64,000 nucleotides of DNA from Candidatus Fermentibacter sp. (GTDB taxonomy: Bacteria; Fermentibacterota; Fermentibacteria; Fermentibacterales; Fermentibacteraceae). The stretch spans positions 1-64,000 of the forward strand of contig JAUCPW010000044.1 in NCBI GenBank assembly GCA_030373045.1, given 5' to 3'. The notes beneath the pieces were generated by a model, which did not search any database, was not told where the DNA came from, and saw only the letters and a list, made by a program, of their open reading frames with translations. The first letter of the stretch is position 1, and the number at the start of each line of letters is the position of its first letter. Shown here piece by piece: positions 1-7,617 of this stretch. The translations under genes were made by a program, and so were the position numbers.

Positions 1-816
1 TTCCGGGGCCGGGGCGGGCCGGGGTGCGGCCTCCGCGGCCGGCGGCACGGCTTGAGCCGGTGGTTCCGGCGCCGGGCCGAAGACGGACTCGAGCGAGAAC
101 GAATCGGAATCCGCGGCTGCCGCGGGCGGGGTGCTCCCGATGAAGCTGCCCACGTCCTGGACCTCCACCGGCGGCTTCTCTTCGGGAGCCGGCGGATCGA
201 GGCTGATCCCCACGCTCGACAGGAGTTCGGACACGCCCGACAGGGGGTCCGACGACTGCACCACGCCGATGTCCCTCAGGAGGTTCTCGACGTCGCCCGA
301 AGTGGCGAACTCGTCTTCGGCGCCCGCCTGGTCGGGGAACACCTGGAAGCTGCCCGAGGGGGACGGTCTGGCGGGAGCCGGGGCGGCAGGGGTCTCGGCC
401 GGGGCCTGCGCGGCGCCGGGCTGGCCCTGGGCGGCGGGATCGGCATGACCAGTGATCCTGGTGACGGCTACGGAAGCCCCGCGGTGGTCGCGCTCGAGAT
501 CGAGGACGACCCTGTAGTTGTCGAGGGCGTTCTCGTTCTCCTTCAGCTCCTCCAGGACCTGCCCCAGCCGGTAGTGGTGCTGGACGCTGCCCAGTTCGAG
601 CGTGATGAGCTGCTCGAGCTGCTCGCGCGCCTCGGACCAGAGCCCCAGAGCCATGCAGGCGTCAGCCAGCAGGCTGCGGGCCCTGGACCTGGTGCCGATC
701 AGGGATACGGCCTTGAGCAGCAGCTCCCTGGCCTGCTCCGTGAGCCCTCTGCCGAGATAGTCCTCGGCCTCCCGGCAGAGTGCGTTGTAGGTGTCGCTCG
801 TGAAGGCGTCAGCCAC
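1..816 (-). CDS. TPR-repeat protein, 3' end outside window
   Basis: Reading leftward from a GTG at 816, the frame stays open for 272 codons to the window edge, so the C-terminus is missing. GGGAGG lies 6 nt before the GTG and decides the start. Residues about 1-120 look like two to three tetratricopeptide-type helical repeats (EQARELLLKAV, SEAREQLEQLI, ENALDNYRVVL). After about residue 125 the protein becomes a low-complexity Ala/Pro/Glu-rich tail. I see no signal peptide, so it is probably a cytoplasmic scaffold. The function is not recognised. The competing plus-strand frame here is Arg/Gly-rich and is taken as a shadow. Confidence 0.7.
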   Translation of the reverse strand, partial: MADAFTSDTYNALCREAEDYLGRGLTEQARELLLKAVSLIGTRSRARSLLADACMALGLWSEAREQLEQLITLELGSVQHHYRLGQVLEELKENENALDNYRVVLDLERDHRGASVAVTRITGHADPAAQGQPGAAQAPAETPAAPAPARPSPSGSFQVFPDQAGAEDEFATSGDVENLLRDIGVVQSSDPLSGVSELLSSVGISLDPPAPEEKPPVEVQDVGSFIGSTPPAAAADSDSFSLESVFGPAPEPPAQAVPPAAEAAPRPAPAPE

Positions 817-893
817 AGGATAACCTCCCGGGATGGACGGTACGCTCGACAACGCAGAAGGCGGGCCGCCGCCGGGTGCCGCCCGCGGAAAAG

Positions 894-986
894 TGGCGGA
901 GAGAGAGGGATTCGAACCCTCGAGGGCGTTTACACACCCTACACGATTTCCAATCGTGCTCCATAGACCAGCTCGGACATCTCTCC
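894..986 (-). tRNA. tRNA-Ser (anticodon GGA)
   Basis: Class II tRNA on the minus strand. The acceptor stem GGAGAGA (986-980) pairs with TCTCTCC (904-898), followed by discriminator G and an encoded CCA (896-894). The anticodon loop TTGGAAA gives GGA. There is a long variable arm and a T-arm with GGTTCGAAT. A strong promoter lies directly upstream (1008-1036). Confidence 0.95.
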
Positions 987-1007
987 GCAGGCGTTACGGC
1001 GGCAGAT

Positions 1008-1036
1008 AGAATAGGCCTGCACATCGGCCTTGTCAA
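1008..1036 (-). promoter_or_regulatory. sigma70-type promoter of tRNA-Ser(GGA)
   Basis: On the minus strand, TTGACA (1036-1031), a 17-bp spacer and TATTCT (1013-1008). The predicted start of transcription is about 15-20 nt before the tRNA 5' end at 986. Confidence 0.8.
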
Positions 1037-1055
1037 CGAAAACCGGGGGCTCCGG

Positions 1056-1970
1056 TCAGGGACAGATCCTGCAGTTCGGGAAGCTGCGTGAGGATTTCGC
1101 CGCTCTCCATCCCCGGGCCTCGCGCCATGCGCCGCGGGAGGGTTCCGGGATCAGGGGGACGTCGGCGCCCGAGAACGGGCAGGGCCTGAGGGTCCCCCGG
1201 GCGTCGATGCAGAGATACCCTGCCTGGGGACATCCCGCCCTGGGGCGGGCGAGCACCACCCTCCCGGAGGAGTCGAGCCCGTAGGGGCAGTCCGGTTCTC
1301 CGAGGGCGAGTAAGGCCGGATCGGAGTATGCGCTGCCCGAAGGATCGTGCAGCGTGTGTACGATGGTCGTGTTCCGCCAGCCCTCTCGCGCGGCAAGCTC
1401 CGCGAAGGCGGGTCCGTCTCCCGCCGAGCCCGCCCATTTCGTCAGCACGACCTCGATCACGACCCGGGAGCGTGACCCGGAGATCATCCGCACGGCCTCG
1501 ACCGCCTCCTCGAAACGGTCGGTTCCCTTCACGGCCCTCCAGGTCTCCCTGGTGGCCGCGGGCAGGGAGACGATCCAGCGGTCCACCGGGAGCCGTGCGG
1601 TCGCGCCGTCCATGTCGAGGCCGATGGTGCTCACCGAGACCATCGAGGCATGCGCCCGGGCGACCGCGACGAGGCCGGCGAGAAGAGGCGAGGCAAGCGG
1701 GTCGGAATGCCTGCCGGCGAAGTGGATGGTGGCGGGAGGGGCCTCCCTTGCCGCGATCCAGGCTTCGAGCGCCGAAGGTTCGAGGAGCGCCGGAGCCTGC
1801 GGCGTGACGCACCCCCGGCATCCTCCCGTGCATGCCTCGCACGGCTCCACCACCAGCCCCCTGGGGATGCCCCCGAGCATGCACCCGGCGGCCCGGAGCG
1901 CGAGCCCGGCGGGCCACAGCGGCCCCCTCTCCCGCAGCACCCCGGCGAAAGTGTGGACGGCCCGCCTCAC
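1056..1970 (-). CDS. radical SAM family protein
   Basis: The 304-residue product has the radical-SAM cluster motif CX3CX2C (CTGGCRGC, about residue 47), which would bind a [4Fe-4S] cluster and S-adenosylmethionine. The C-terminal third has further cysteines (DCPYGL, GYLCIDARGTLRPCPF, NCRIC), which resembles an auxiliary-cluster SPASM-like region. The substrate is unknown. The start is the GTG at 1970, whose last two bases form the TGA stop of maf (GTGA overlap). The frame is open further upstream, but that part lies inside maf. The gene is the last of the dtd-maf-radical SAM run and is probably translationally coupled. Confidence 0.75.
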   Translation of the reverse strand: MRRAVHTFAGVLRERGPLWPAGLALRAAGCMLGGIPRGLVVEPCEACTGGCRGCVTPQAPALLEPSALEAWIAAREAPPATIHFAGRHSDPLASPLLAGLVAVARAHASMVSVSTIGLDMDGATARLPVDRWIVSLPAATRETWRAVKGTDRFEEAVEAVRMISGSRSRVVIEVVLTKWAGSAGDGPAFAELAAREGWRNTTIVHTLHDPSGSAYSDPALLALGEPDCPYGLDSSGRVVLARPRAGCPQAGYLCIDARGTLRPCPFSGADVPLIPEPSRGAWREARGWRAAKSSRSFPNCRICP

Positions 1971-2560
1971 CTGTCCTCCCGGAGCGCCCTCAGCGCCTCC
2001 ACCGTGCGCGCGAGCGGCAGGCCCATCACGTTGAAGAAGCAGCCCTCGATCCTGTCGACGAGGACGCTGCCGTATCCCTGTATGCCGTAGGCCCCGGCCT
2101 TGTCGAAGGGCTCGCCGGTGTCGAGATAGGCCTCGATCTCGGCTCCCGAGAGGCTCCTGAACCGCACCCTCGAGACCTCGTGGAAGGAGACGGGCGAACC
2201 CCCGCCCAGCAGGGCCACCCCGCCGTACACCTCGTGCCACCCTCCCGACAGGGCTCCGAGCATCGAGCGTGCCCCGGCCCTGTCCGCAGGCTTCCCCAGC
2301 ACGCGCCCCCCGGTGTGGACGATGGTGTCGGCGCCCAGCACGATCCTTCCCGGCAGCCGCTCAGCCACGTACAGCGCCTTGGACATGGAGTGCCGCAGGA
2401 CGAGATCGGCGGGCTCGCCGGAATCGTTGTCCTCCTCGAAGTCGGAGGGCGCGACCTCGAACGGGATGCCCGCGAGGGAAAGGATCTGGCTCCGCCTCGG
2501 CGACCTGCTGGCGAGCACCAGCGGACTTTCGAACCCGTACCAGAAGCTCCGGTCAGTCAT
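1967..2560 (-). CDS. maf: Maf-family nucleoside triphosphate pyrophosphatase
   Basis: The 197-residue length is normal for Maf/YhdE proteins. The N-terminus holds the family signature ASRSPRR after PLVL. The acidic motif GADTIV with downstream GKP, and the C-terminal DKAGAYGIQG segment, are also typical. These enzymes hydrolyse non-canonical or specific NTPs to NMP and pyrophosphate and are linked to house-cleaning and septation control. The ATG at 2560 overlaps the end of dtd by 8 nt. The stop overlaps the radical SAM gene start. Confidence 0.93.
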   Translation of the reverse strand: MTDRSFWYGFESPLVLASRSPRRSQILSLAGIPFEVAPSDFEEDNDSGEPADLVLRHSMSKALYVAERLPGRIVLGADTIVHTGGRVLGKPADRAGARSMLGALSGGWHEVYGGVALLGGGSPVSFHEVSRVRFRSLSGAEIEAYLDTGEPFDKAGAYGIQGYGSVLVDRIEGCFFNVMGLPLARTVEALRALREDR

Positions 2561-3014
2561 CCCCGCGCCGCTCCGAGGGCGAGTCGAGCATCAGCGTGAC
2601 AGGGCCGTCGTTCACGAGGGACACCTCCATCATGGCTCCGAAGACGCCCGTCTCGACCCTGGGGCCGAGGGCCCTCAGGCGCTCTGCGAACAGGTCGAAC
2701 AGGGCGGACGCAGTGCAGGGGTCGCCGGCGCCGATGAAGCTCGGGCGGCGCCCGCGCGAGCAGTCGGCATGGAGGGTGAACTGGCTCACTGCCAGCACCG
2801 CGCCCCCGGTGTCGAGCAGGGAGAGGTTCATGGCGCCGGACGGGTCGGGGAAGATCCTCAGGTTGACGAGTTTCGAGGCCATCCACTCCAGGTCTTCCGC
2901 CGTGTCGTTCCGGCCGATCCCCACCAGGGCGAGCAGCCCCACCTCGATGGAGCCGGCCGCCCTTCCCCCGGTCGTCACCGATGCGCGCCGCACCCGCTGG
3001 AGAAGCACCTTCAT
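2553..3014 (-). CDS. dtd: D-aminoacyl-tRNA deacylase
   Basis: The 153-residue product matches the DTD family in length and motifs. It starts MKVLLQRV, carries SQFTLHADCSRGRRPSF in the middle, and ends with NDGPVTLMLDSP, the active-site loop whose Gly-cisPro pair is the hallmark of chiral proofreading. It removes D-amino acids (and glycine from tRNA-Ala) mischarged on tRNAs. The ATG at 3014 overlaps the previous gene's TGA (ATGA). It lies between a small membrane protein and maf. Confidence 0.94.
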   Translation of the reverse strand: MKVLLQRVRRASVTTGGRAAGSIEVGLLALVGIGRNDTAEDLEWMASKLVNLRIFPDPSGAMNLSLLDTGGAVLAVSQFTLHADCSRGRRPSFIGAGDPCTASALFDLFAERLRALGPRVETGVFGAMMEVSLVNDGPVTLMLDSPSERRGDD

Positions 3015-3538
3015 GCGCCGGGTCCCCCGGGGCCTTCCGCCGGATCGCCGCCTTCCGGGGCGTCGCCTGAGCCTCCTGCGGCGCGGGCGCCTGCGGCCAG
3101 GGCGATAACGGCCGTCGCGAGGCCGGCGATGCTTCCGAATCCGACGGCCAGACCGCATAGCCTGAGCGCCTCGGCGGCCCTGGAGGAGCCTTCCCTGCGC
3201 GCCATGCCGAGGACCGAGCCCGCGGCGAAGGAGACGGGGCCCGCCCAGCGTATCCAGCCGGGGCCGGGGATGGGGGTGAGGTCGAGAAGAAGCCCGTCCA
3301 CGGCGCTCACGAGCAGGACGGCATATCTGGCCATGCCGGCCGCTCCGCCCGCTCCGCCGGCCGGCGGGGCTTCGCGGGGCCCGGCAATGGACCACGCGAG
3401 GTAGAGGAGCGTGATGGCCCCGGTCACCTGGAAGCCGGTATCGCCCCAGGGCAGGTCGAATGTGACCAGGCCGGCGAGCCTTAGGGCGGCTAGGAAAACG
3501 ACGAAGGCGGCCAGTCTGACGACAGAGTTCCGGGACAT
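3011..3538 (-). CDS. hypothetical membrane protein
   Basis: 175 residues starting at the ATG at 3538, preceded by GGAGG at 5 nt spacing. A GTG 6 nt further upstream is in frame but would overlap the ribosome-binding site. I see about four hydrophobic segments (roughly residues 7-27, 36-52, 69-90 and 125-150) and a Gly/Pro/Ala-rich C-terminal tail. No motif is recognised. It overlaps dtd by 4 nt, so it belongs to the same transcript as dtd, maf and the radical SAM gene. Confidence 0.7.
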   Translation of the reverse strand: MSRNSVVRLAAFVVFLAALRLAGLVTFDLPWGDTGFQVTGAITLLYLAWSIAGPREAPPAGGAGGAAGMARYAVLLVSAVDGLLLDLTPIPGPGWIRWAGPVSFAAGSVLGMARREGSSRAAEALRLCGLAVGFGSIAGLATAVIALAAGARAAGGSGDAPEGGDPAEGPGGPGA

Positions 3539-3608
3539 CCGCACCTCCGGGACCGCGCGGGCCGTGGTCCGTTTCGTTCCGGCGATCCCGGGCTCCCCCG
3601 GGAAGGGA

Positions 3609-5447
3609 TCACCTCAGGATGGCGAGCTTCAGGATCGTGACCCGGCCGCCCGCGTCCAGCAGGGCCAGGTATGTTCCGCTGGCGGCAGGTTCGCCGTCGT
3701 CCGAGCAGCCGTCCCACCAGACAGCCTCGCCTTCGAGCGGGGCCCTGTACGAGCCGGCGGGCAGGACGCCCCTGTCGATGCAGGCCACCACCGATCCGCA
3801 TACGTCCAGGATGGTGACCGAAACGCGGGCCTGCCCGGCGAGGTCGAATCCTATCCAGACTCCTCCGTCGGATGGCACGGGATAGGCCGATGGAGGAGCC
3901 CCCGGGGATCCGGTGTCGACATAGATCGTGACCTCGACTCCGGCCTCCCCGAGAGTGCCGCTCACGGGCAGGGGATTTCCGTAGCCCGACCCCTCGAGGG
4001 TGAAGTCGCCGGTGGTGCCGGGGCAGAATGCGAACCAGCCGGAAGAGCCCGATTCGAGAGCGTACTGCTCCCCGCCGATGGAAAGGAGCAGAGGGTAGCC
4101 CGCGATCGGATCCCCGGTCGAGCTGTTCCTGACACAGCCGGTGACGGACCGGTATGCGCAGGCCGCGACCGCGTCCATGACGCCCCAGCCCAGCACCGGG
4201 CCGGGGGAGGCTGCATCGTGGGCGGTGGCCTTCACGGCTTCGAGGGCGTCGAAGACGGTCCACTCCGGGTGGGCTTCCAGCAGGAGGGCTACCGCCCCGG
4301 AGACCATCGGAGCGGCGAAGGACGTGCCGTTCCCGCCCATATAGCCGGTTTCCGAGTCCATGGCGACCATCACGTACACGGCCCTCGCGCAGACCTCGGG
4401 CTTGATGCGCCCGTCGAAGGTGGGGCCCTCCGAGGTGAAGGACGCGGGTTCGCCCCTCGCGTCCACGCCGCCCACCGCGAACACGGAGTCGCCGTCGGAG
4501 GGGGCGATCAGGGATCCCTGGCCTGGGCCGAAGTTGCCTATCGCGCATACCACCGGCATCCCCCGCGAGGCCGCGAGGTCGGCGGCGATGGTCGTGAGCG
4601 CGGTGTTCCCGTCCATGTCCTCGTAAGTGTACCACTCTATGTAGCCCAGGGAGGAGCTCACGAGATCGGCACCCTCGAGATCGAGCCACTCCAGGCCCTC
4701 GATCCAGTAGTCCTCCTCGCCGGGGTACTCGCCGGAGGTGTCCTCGGTCTTGGCCAGTATGAAGGTCGCGCCGGGCGCGGCCCCCGAATACACGCCCTCC
4801 TGGAACCCGCCGAGCACTGACAGGACGGCTGTGCCGTGGGCGGCCTGCCCCGCGGGGTCTCCCGACTCCCATCCCACTTCCGGGTCGTCGCCGATGAAGT
4901 CCCAGCAGCCGGCGATGTCGGTGCCGTCGAAGGCCTCGTGGGCCAGGTTGAACCCGGTGTCGAGGATGCCGACGGTGATGCCGCCGCCCGACAGCCCCCT
5001 CTCCGAGAGCACGTCGACCCCGACCTGGGCGAGCTGGCCGGTGGAGAGATCGTTGGCGGGGGGCACACCCTCGAGAGGCTCGATCCTGGCGGACGACACC
5101 GGCCTGATCCCCGAGACGAAGGGAAGGGTTTCGAGCGCGAGGGCCTCCGATTCGGAGGCCTCCACGCTGACGGCGTTCAGGAATCTCGACGAAGTGCGGA
5201 TCCTGCCGGGGCCGAGCATCGCCTCGACCGCCTCGGTGTACCCCTCCCAGGGCTCGAGGTCATGTTCGTCGGCTCCCCCCTCGATCCCGGCGGCGACTCT
5301 CCGCGAGAGGCTGGCCGGCGCGAGCGAGTCGGCGAAGACCTCGACCCTGGCGTCGACTCCGGGGCCCCTGTCTGAGAAGAGTACCCACCAGGCCCCCGGG
5401 CAGTCCTCAGGCAGCGCGAAGAGCGCCGCCAGGATGAGCGACGTCAA
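3609..5447 (-). CDS. exported subtilisin-like (S8) serine peptidase with C-terminal sorting domain
   Basis: 612 residues. The peptidase S8 domain runs from about residue 130 to 435, with the full catalytic triad: Asp163 (GILDTGFN), His204 (AAHGTAVLS) and Ser376 (GNGTSFAAP), plus the oxyanion Asn in AIGNFGPG. A propeptide-like region precedes it. A carboxypeptidase-like beta segment (about 440-495) and a FlgD-like/type IX sorting-like C-terminal domain follow, ending in a basic residue. The N-terminus is a short hydrophobic leader. The start is TTG at 5447, 12 nt after the lipoprotein gene's stop, with a poor Shine-Dalgarno, so the exact start is uncertain. Probably a secreted or surface endopeptidase. 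Confidence 0.88.
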   Translation of the reverse strand: MTSLILAALFALPEDCPGAWWVLFSDRGPGVDARVEVFADSLAPASLSRRVAAGIEGGADEHDLEPWEGYTEAVEAMLGPGRIRTSSRFLNAVSVEASESEALALETLPFVSGIRPVSSARIEPLEGVPPANDLSTGQLAQVGVDVLSERGLSGGGITVGILDTGFNLAHEAFDGTDIAGCWDFIGDDPEVGWESGDPAGQAAHGTAVLSVLGGFQEGVYSGAAPGATFILAKTEDTSGEYPGEEDYWIEGLEWLDLEGADLVSSSLGYIEWYTYEDMDGNTALTTIAADLAASRGMPVVCAIGNFGPGQGSLIAPSDGDSVFAVGGVDARGEPASFTSEGPTFDGRIKPEVCARAVYVMVAMDSETGYMGGNGTSFAAPMVSGAVALLLEAHPEWTVFDALEAVKATAHDAASPGPVLGWGVMDAVAACAYRSVTGCVRNSSTGDPIAGYPLLLSIGGEQYALESGSSGWFAFCPGTTGDFTLEGSGYGNPLPVSGTLGEAGVEVTIYVDTGSPGAPPSAYPVPSDGGVWIGFDLAGQARVSVTILDVCGSVVACIDRGVLPAGSYRAPLEGEAVWWDGCSDDGEPAASGTYLALLDAGGRVTILKLAILR

Positions 5448-5459
5448 GCCGGGGGGCTG

Positions 5460-6017
5460 CTAGAAGTCGGACTCGTCGAACCAGCGGTAGATGTAGTACT
5501 CGCCGGTGGAGTCCGGTCTGCAGACGAAGCGCGCCGTGCCCTGGGCGTGGTAGCCCGCGCCCTGGCTGAAGTCGGTGTAGACGTTCAGGTCGAAATTCCT
5601 CGGGAGCTCGAGGTATCCTGAACCAGGCAGGGCTCCCGACCACTCCATCTCGGTGTTGCCGGTGAAGGTGAGCTCGATGTTCTCGGAGTTCTCGAATACG
5701 TTCTCGTTGAAGGACTCTTCGAGGTCGAGGCCCCAGAAGTGGTCCTCGAAGCCGTCTCCGTCGTAGTCGGCCCAGTCCACCTGCAGGAGGTGGAACTCGA
5801 AGTCTTCGCGGAAGCAGGACACGTACAGGTCTATGTCGCGGGTGATGTATGCGTGCCTGAGGTTGGCTATCACCTTGTAGGCGCTGTCGCAGTACTCGTA
5901 GTACTGGCTTTCAACTGGTTCGCCATCGTCGGGGTGGAACGGGTTCCAGCAGCCTGCGGCAAACACGGTCAGAACGGCAACGAGCACTGCGAACACTGCA
6001 CTCTTCGACGGGGACAT
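5460..6017 (-). CDS. predicted lipoprotein, unknown function
   Basis: 185 residues with a signal peptide and a lipobox ending FAAGC (Cys near residue 23), so it is predicted to be lipid-anchored in the envelope. The mature part is acidic and aromatic-rich and resembles small NTF2-like/DUF4440-type folds (helical start, then beta strands), but I cannot assign a family. The start ATG at 6017 follows GAGGGAGG with good spacing. The frame continues upstream only as a shadow of the divergent gene. A clear promoter lies 55 bp upstream and the S8 peptidase gene follows after 12 nt, so the two are likely co-transcribed. Confidence 0.75.
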   Translation of the reverse strand: MSPSKSAVFAVLVAVLTVFAAGCWNPFHPDDGEPVESQYYEYCDSAYKVIANLRHAYITRDIDLYVSCFREDFEFHLLQVDWADYDGDGFEDHFWGLDLEESFNENVFENSENIELTFTGNTEMEWSGALPGSGYLELPRNFDLNVYTDFSQGAGYHAQGTARFVCRPDSTGEYYIYRWFDESDF

Positions 6018-6071
6018 ATGCCTCCCTCTCTGCGCTGCTCCGGTCCTGTGAGATTCCTCACTGGATGGAAC

Positions 6072-6100
6072 ATAATCGCCCGGCCGGGCGTTCCTGTCAA
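6072..6100 (-). promoter_or_regulatory. sigma70-type promoter of lipoprotein-peptidase operon
   Basis: On the minus strand, TTGACA (6100-6095), a 17-bp spacer and GATTAT (6077-6072). Transcription would start near 6065, giving a leader of about 48 nt before the ATG at 6017. Confidence 0.65.
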
Positions 6101-6161
6101 GACATCCGTCCGAGTTGACGGGGCCGCCGCACTTGAACATGCTAATGAGGGAATAAAGAGC

Positions 6162-7355
6162 ATGATCACAACCGGACTCCTCCTCGCCATGTCCCTCGTC
6201 GGCGTCTCCGTCGACGAGGCGATAGCCCTCTACGAGAACGGCGACATACCCGGCGCGATAGACGCACTCGAGGAGATCGTGGCCGCGCCCGACCTCTCCT
6301 TCGACGAGCGCCTGCGGGCATGGGACAGGCTGGGGTCGGCCTACTTCGCCATGGGGCGCTCCGACGACGCCGGCATGGCATACCTCGAACTCCTGAAGCT
6401 CGACGTCCACTACGACCTCTCCCCCCGGGCCAACCCCAGGCTGCGGGCCCTGCTGGGCACCGTGCGCGACGGCAACATGGCCCAGGCCGAGATCACCAGC
6501 TTCCCCGACGGGGCCCTCGTCACGCTCGACGGCGAGCTCATGGGCGTGACGCCCATCACCCTCGACGGCCTCCTGGCCGGCGAGGAGTACGAGGTCTCGG
6601 TCTATTCGAGCGGCTTCGCCGACGCCACGCGCACTCTCCTTGCGCAGGCGGGACAGTCGCACCCGATGTCCTTCTCCCTCACCCCGTCCCTCGAGAGCGT
6701 CGCGTCGACAGCGCCCGACTCGACCGTCGCGGCCCAGGTCGACCTGGCGGCGATCCTCGGCTCCGGAGGCACCGGACCTTCGACACAGGGGGCCACCCCG
6801 GCCACCACCGCCGACCTCGTGAACATCCTGACCTCCGGCGGCGGTTTCGACATGGCCGCCCTGGCGGGCTCGGGGGCGCTCAACAGCCAGAGGGCCTCCA
6901 CCGGGATAGCCGGAGCCGAGAGGTTCGACGACATCCAGCTCGTGTCCGGCACCGACGCCCAGGCGCAGTCGTCAGCCGATCCCGTCTCCACGATGGTCTT
7001 CTTCGGCGCCGGCCTCTCCGGCACCGGGGCGATGTCGGCCGGCGAGGCCCCGGGAAGCTCCAGAACCGGCGACGAGATCATGGAGGTCCTCACCGAGAAG
7101 AGGGGCGCGGTCTCGTTCATCTACAACAAGCACCTGCGCAGCGACCCCATGCTGATGGGCACGGTGCTCATCGAGATGGTCATAGAGCCCAGCGGAAGGG
7201 TGTCGAGCGTCAACATCCTCGGCTCCAACACGTACAACCCCGCGTTCGAGCTCGAGCTGGCCCGCACGATCGAAACGTGGCGGTTCGGCGCCGTCGACGA
7301 GGACGAGGACCCGCTCACGGTCCAGTACCCGTTCACCTTCTCCCAGACCCAGTAG
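6162..7355 (+). CDS. TPR / PEGA / TonB-like C-terminal domain protein
   Basis: 397 residues. The N-terminus is a short hydrophobic leader (MITTGLLLAMSLVG) followed by TPR-like helices (about 17-85). A PEGA domain follows (about 105-160, with FPDGALVTLDGELMGVTP), a surface or peptidoglycan-associated beta repeat. The middle is a Ser/Thr/Gly-rich linker. The C-terminus (about 320-397) contains GRVSSVNILGSNTYNPAFE and TIETWRFG, which matches the TonB/AgmX-type C-terminal fold. Probably an envelope protein that links the periplasm and outer membrane. The start ATG at 6162 has AAAGAG upstream; longer versions would run into the divergent lipoprotein gene. Confidence 0.75.
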   Translation: MITTGLLLAMSLVGVSVDEAIALYENGDIPGAIDALEEIVAAPDLSFDERLRAWDRLGSAYFAMGRSDDAGMAYLELLKLDVHYDLSPRANPRLRALLGTVRDGNMAQAEITSFPDGALVTLDGELMGVTPITLDGLLAGEEYEVSVYSSGFADATRTLLAQAGQSHPMSFSLTPSLESVASTAPDSTVAAQVDLAAILGSGGTGPSTQGATPATTADLVNILTSGGGFDMAALAGSGALNSQRASTGIAGAERFDDIQLVSGTDAQAQSSADPVSTMVFFGAGLSGTGAMSAGEAPGSSRTGDEIMEVLTEKRGAVSFIYNKHLRSDPMLMGTVLIEMVIEPSGRVSSVNILGSNTYNPAFELELARTIETWRFGAVDEDEDPLTVQYPFTFSQTQ

Positions 7356-7391
7356 TTTCGTTCGGTGTCCGGCATCCGGCAGCCGTTCGTC

Positions 7392-7588
7392 CGGTGTCAG
7401 AGTAAAAAACGTCAAATACTCAAAATGAACTTATCGGACTATTTTGAAAATGCCGCCAATCATCTCAGATATCGGAACAACCCGAGTAATTCATTATATG
7501 CATTTATGTTAGCGATTCATGCTATTGGTACAAAATTCCAATATCAGGCTAAAAGCCTGCGTTTTTGACGTTTTTTACTCTGACACCG
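7392..7588. mobile_element. AT-rich MITE-like element with 25-bp terminal inverted repeats
   Basis: About 197 bp bounded by perfect inverted repeats: CGGTGTCAGAGTAAAAAACG plus GTCAAA-type continuation at 7392-7416 and its exact reverse complement at 7564-7588. The interior (7417-7563) is strikingly AT-rich against a GC-rich background. It lies in a convergent gap between the genes ending at 7355 and 7618. No complete transposase is present. The longest internal frame (about 47 residues after an internal ATG) is not recognised. This is the size and shape of a miniature inverted-repeat element mobilised in trans. No clear target-site duplication is visible. Confidence 0.7.
7545..7566 (+). terminator. 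intrinsic terminator carried inside the MITE-like element
   Basis: CAGGCT (7545-7550), loop AAA, AGCCTG (7554-7559), then C G and five T (7562-7566). This is one of the few hairpin-plus-T-run terminators in the window and would end transcription arriving from the gene that stops at 7355. Confidence 0.55.
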
Positions 7589-7617
7589 TCAGACGGACGC
7601 CGGAAGCCGGAAGCCGC

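Noticed and set aside
7365-7568. 67-codon plus-strand frame through the AT-rich element
   Set aside because: It begins in the GC-rich flank and crosses the inverted terminus. No recognisable domain and no ribosome-binding site, so it is not called as a gene.
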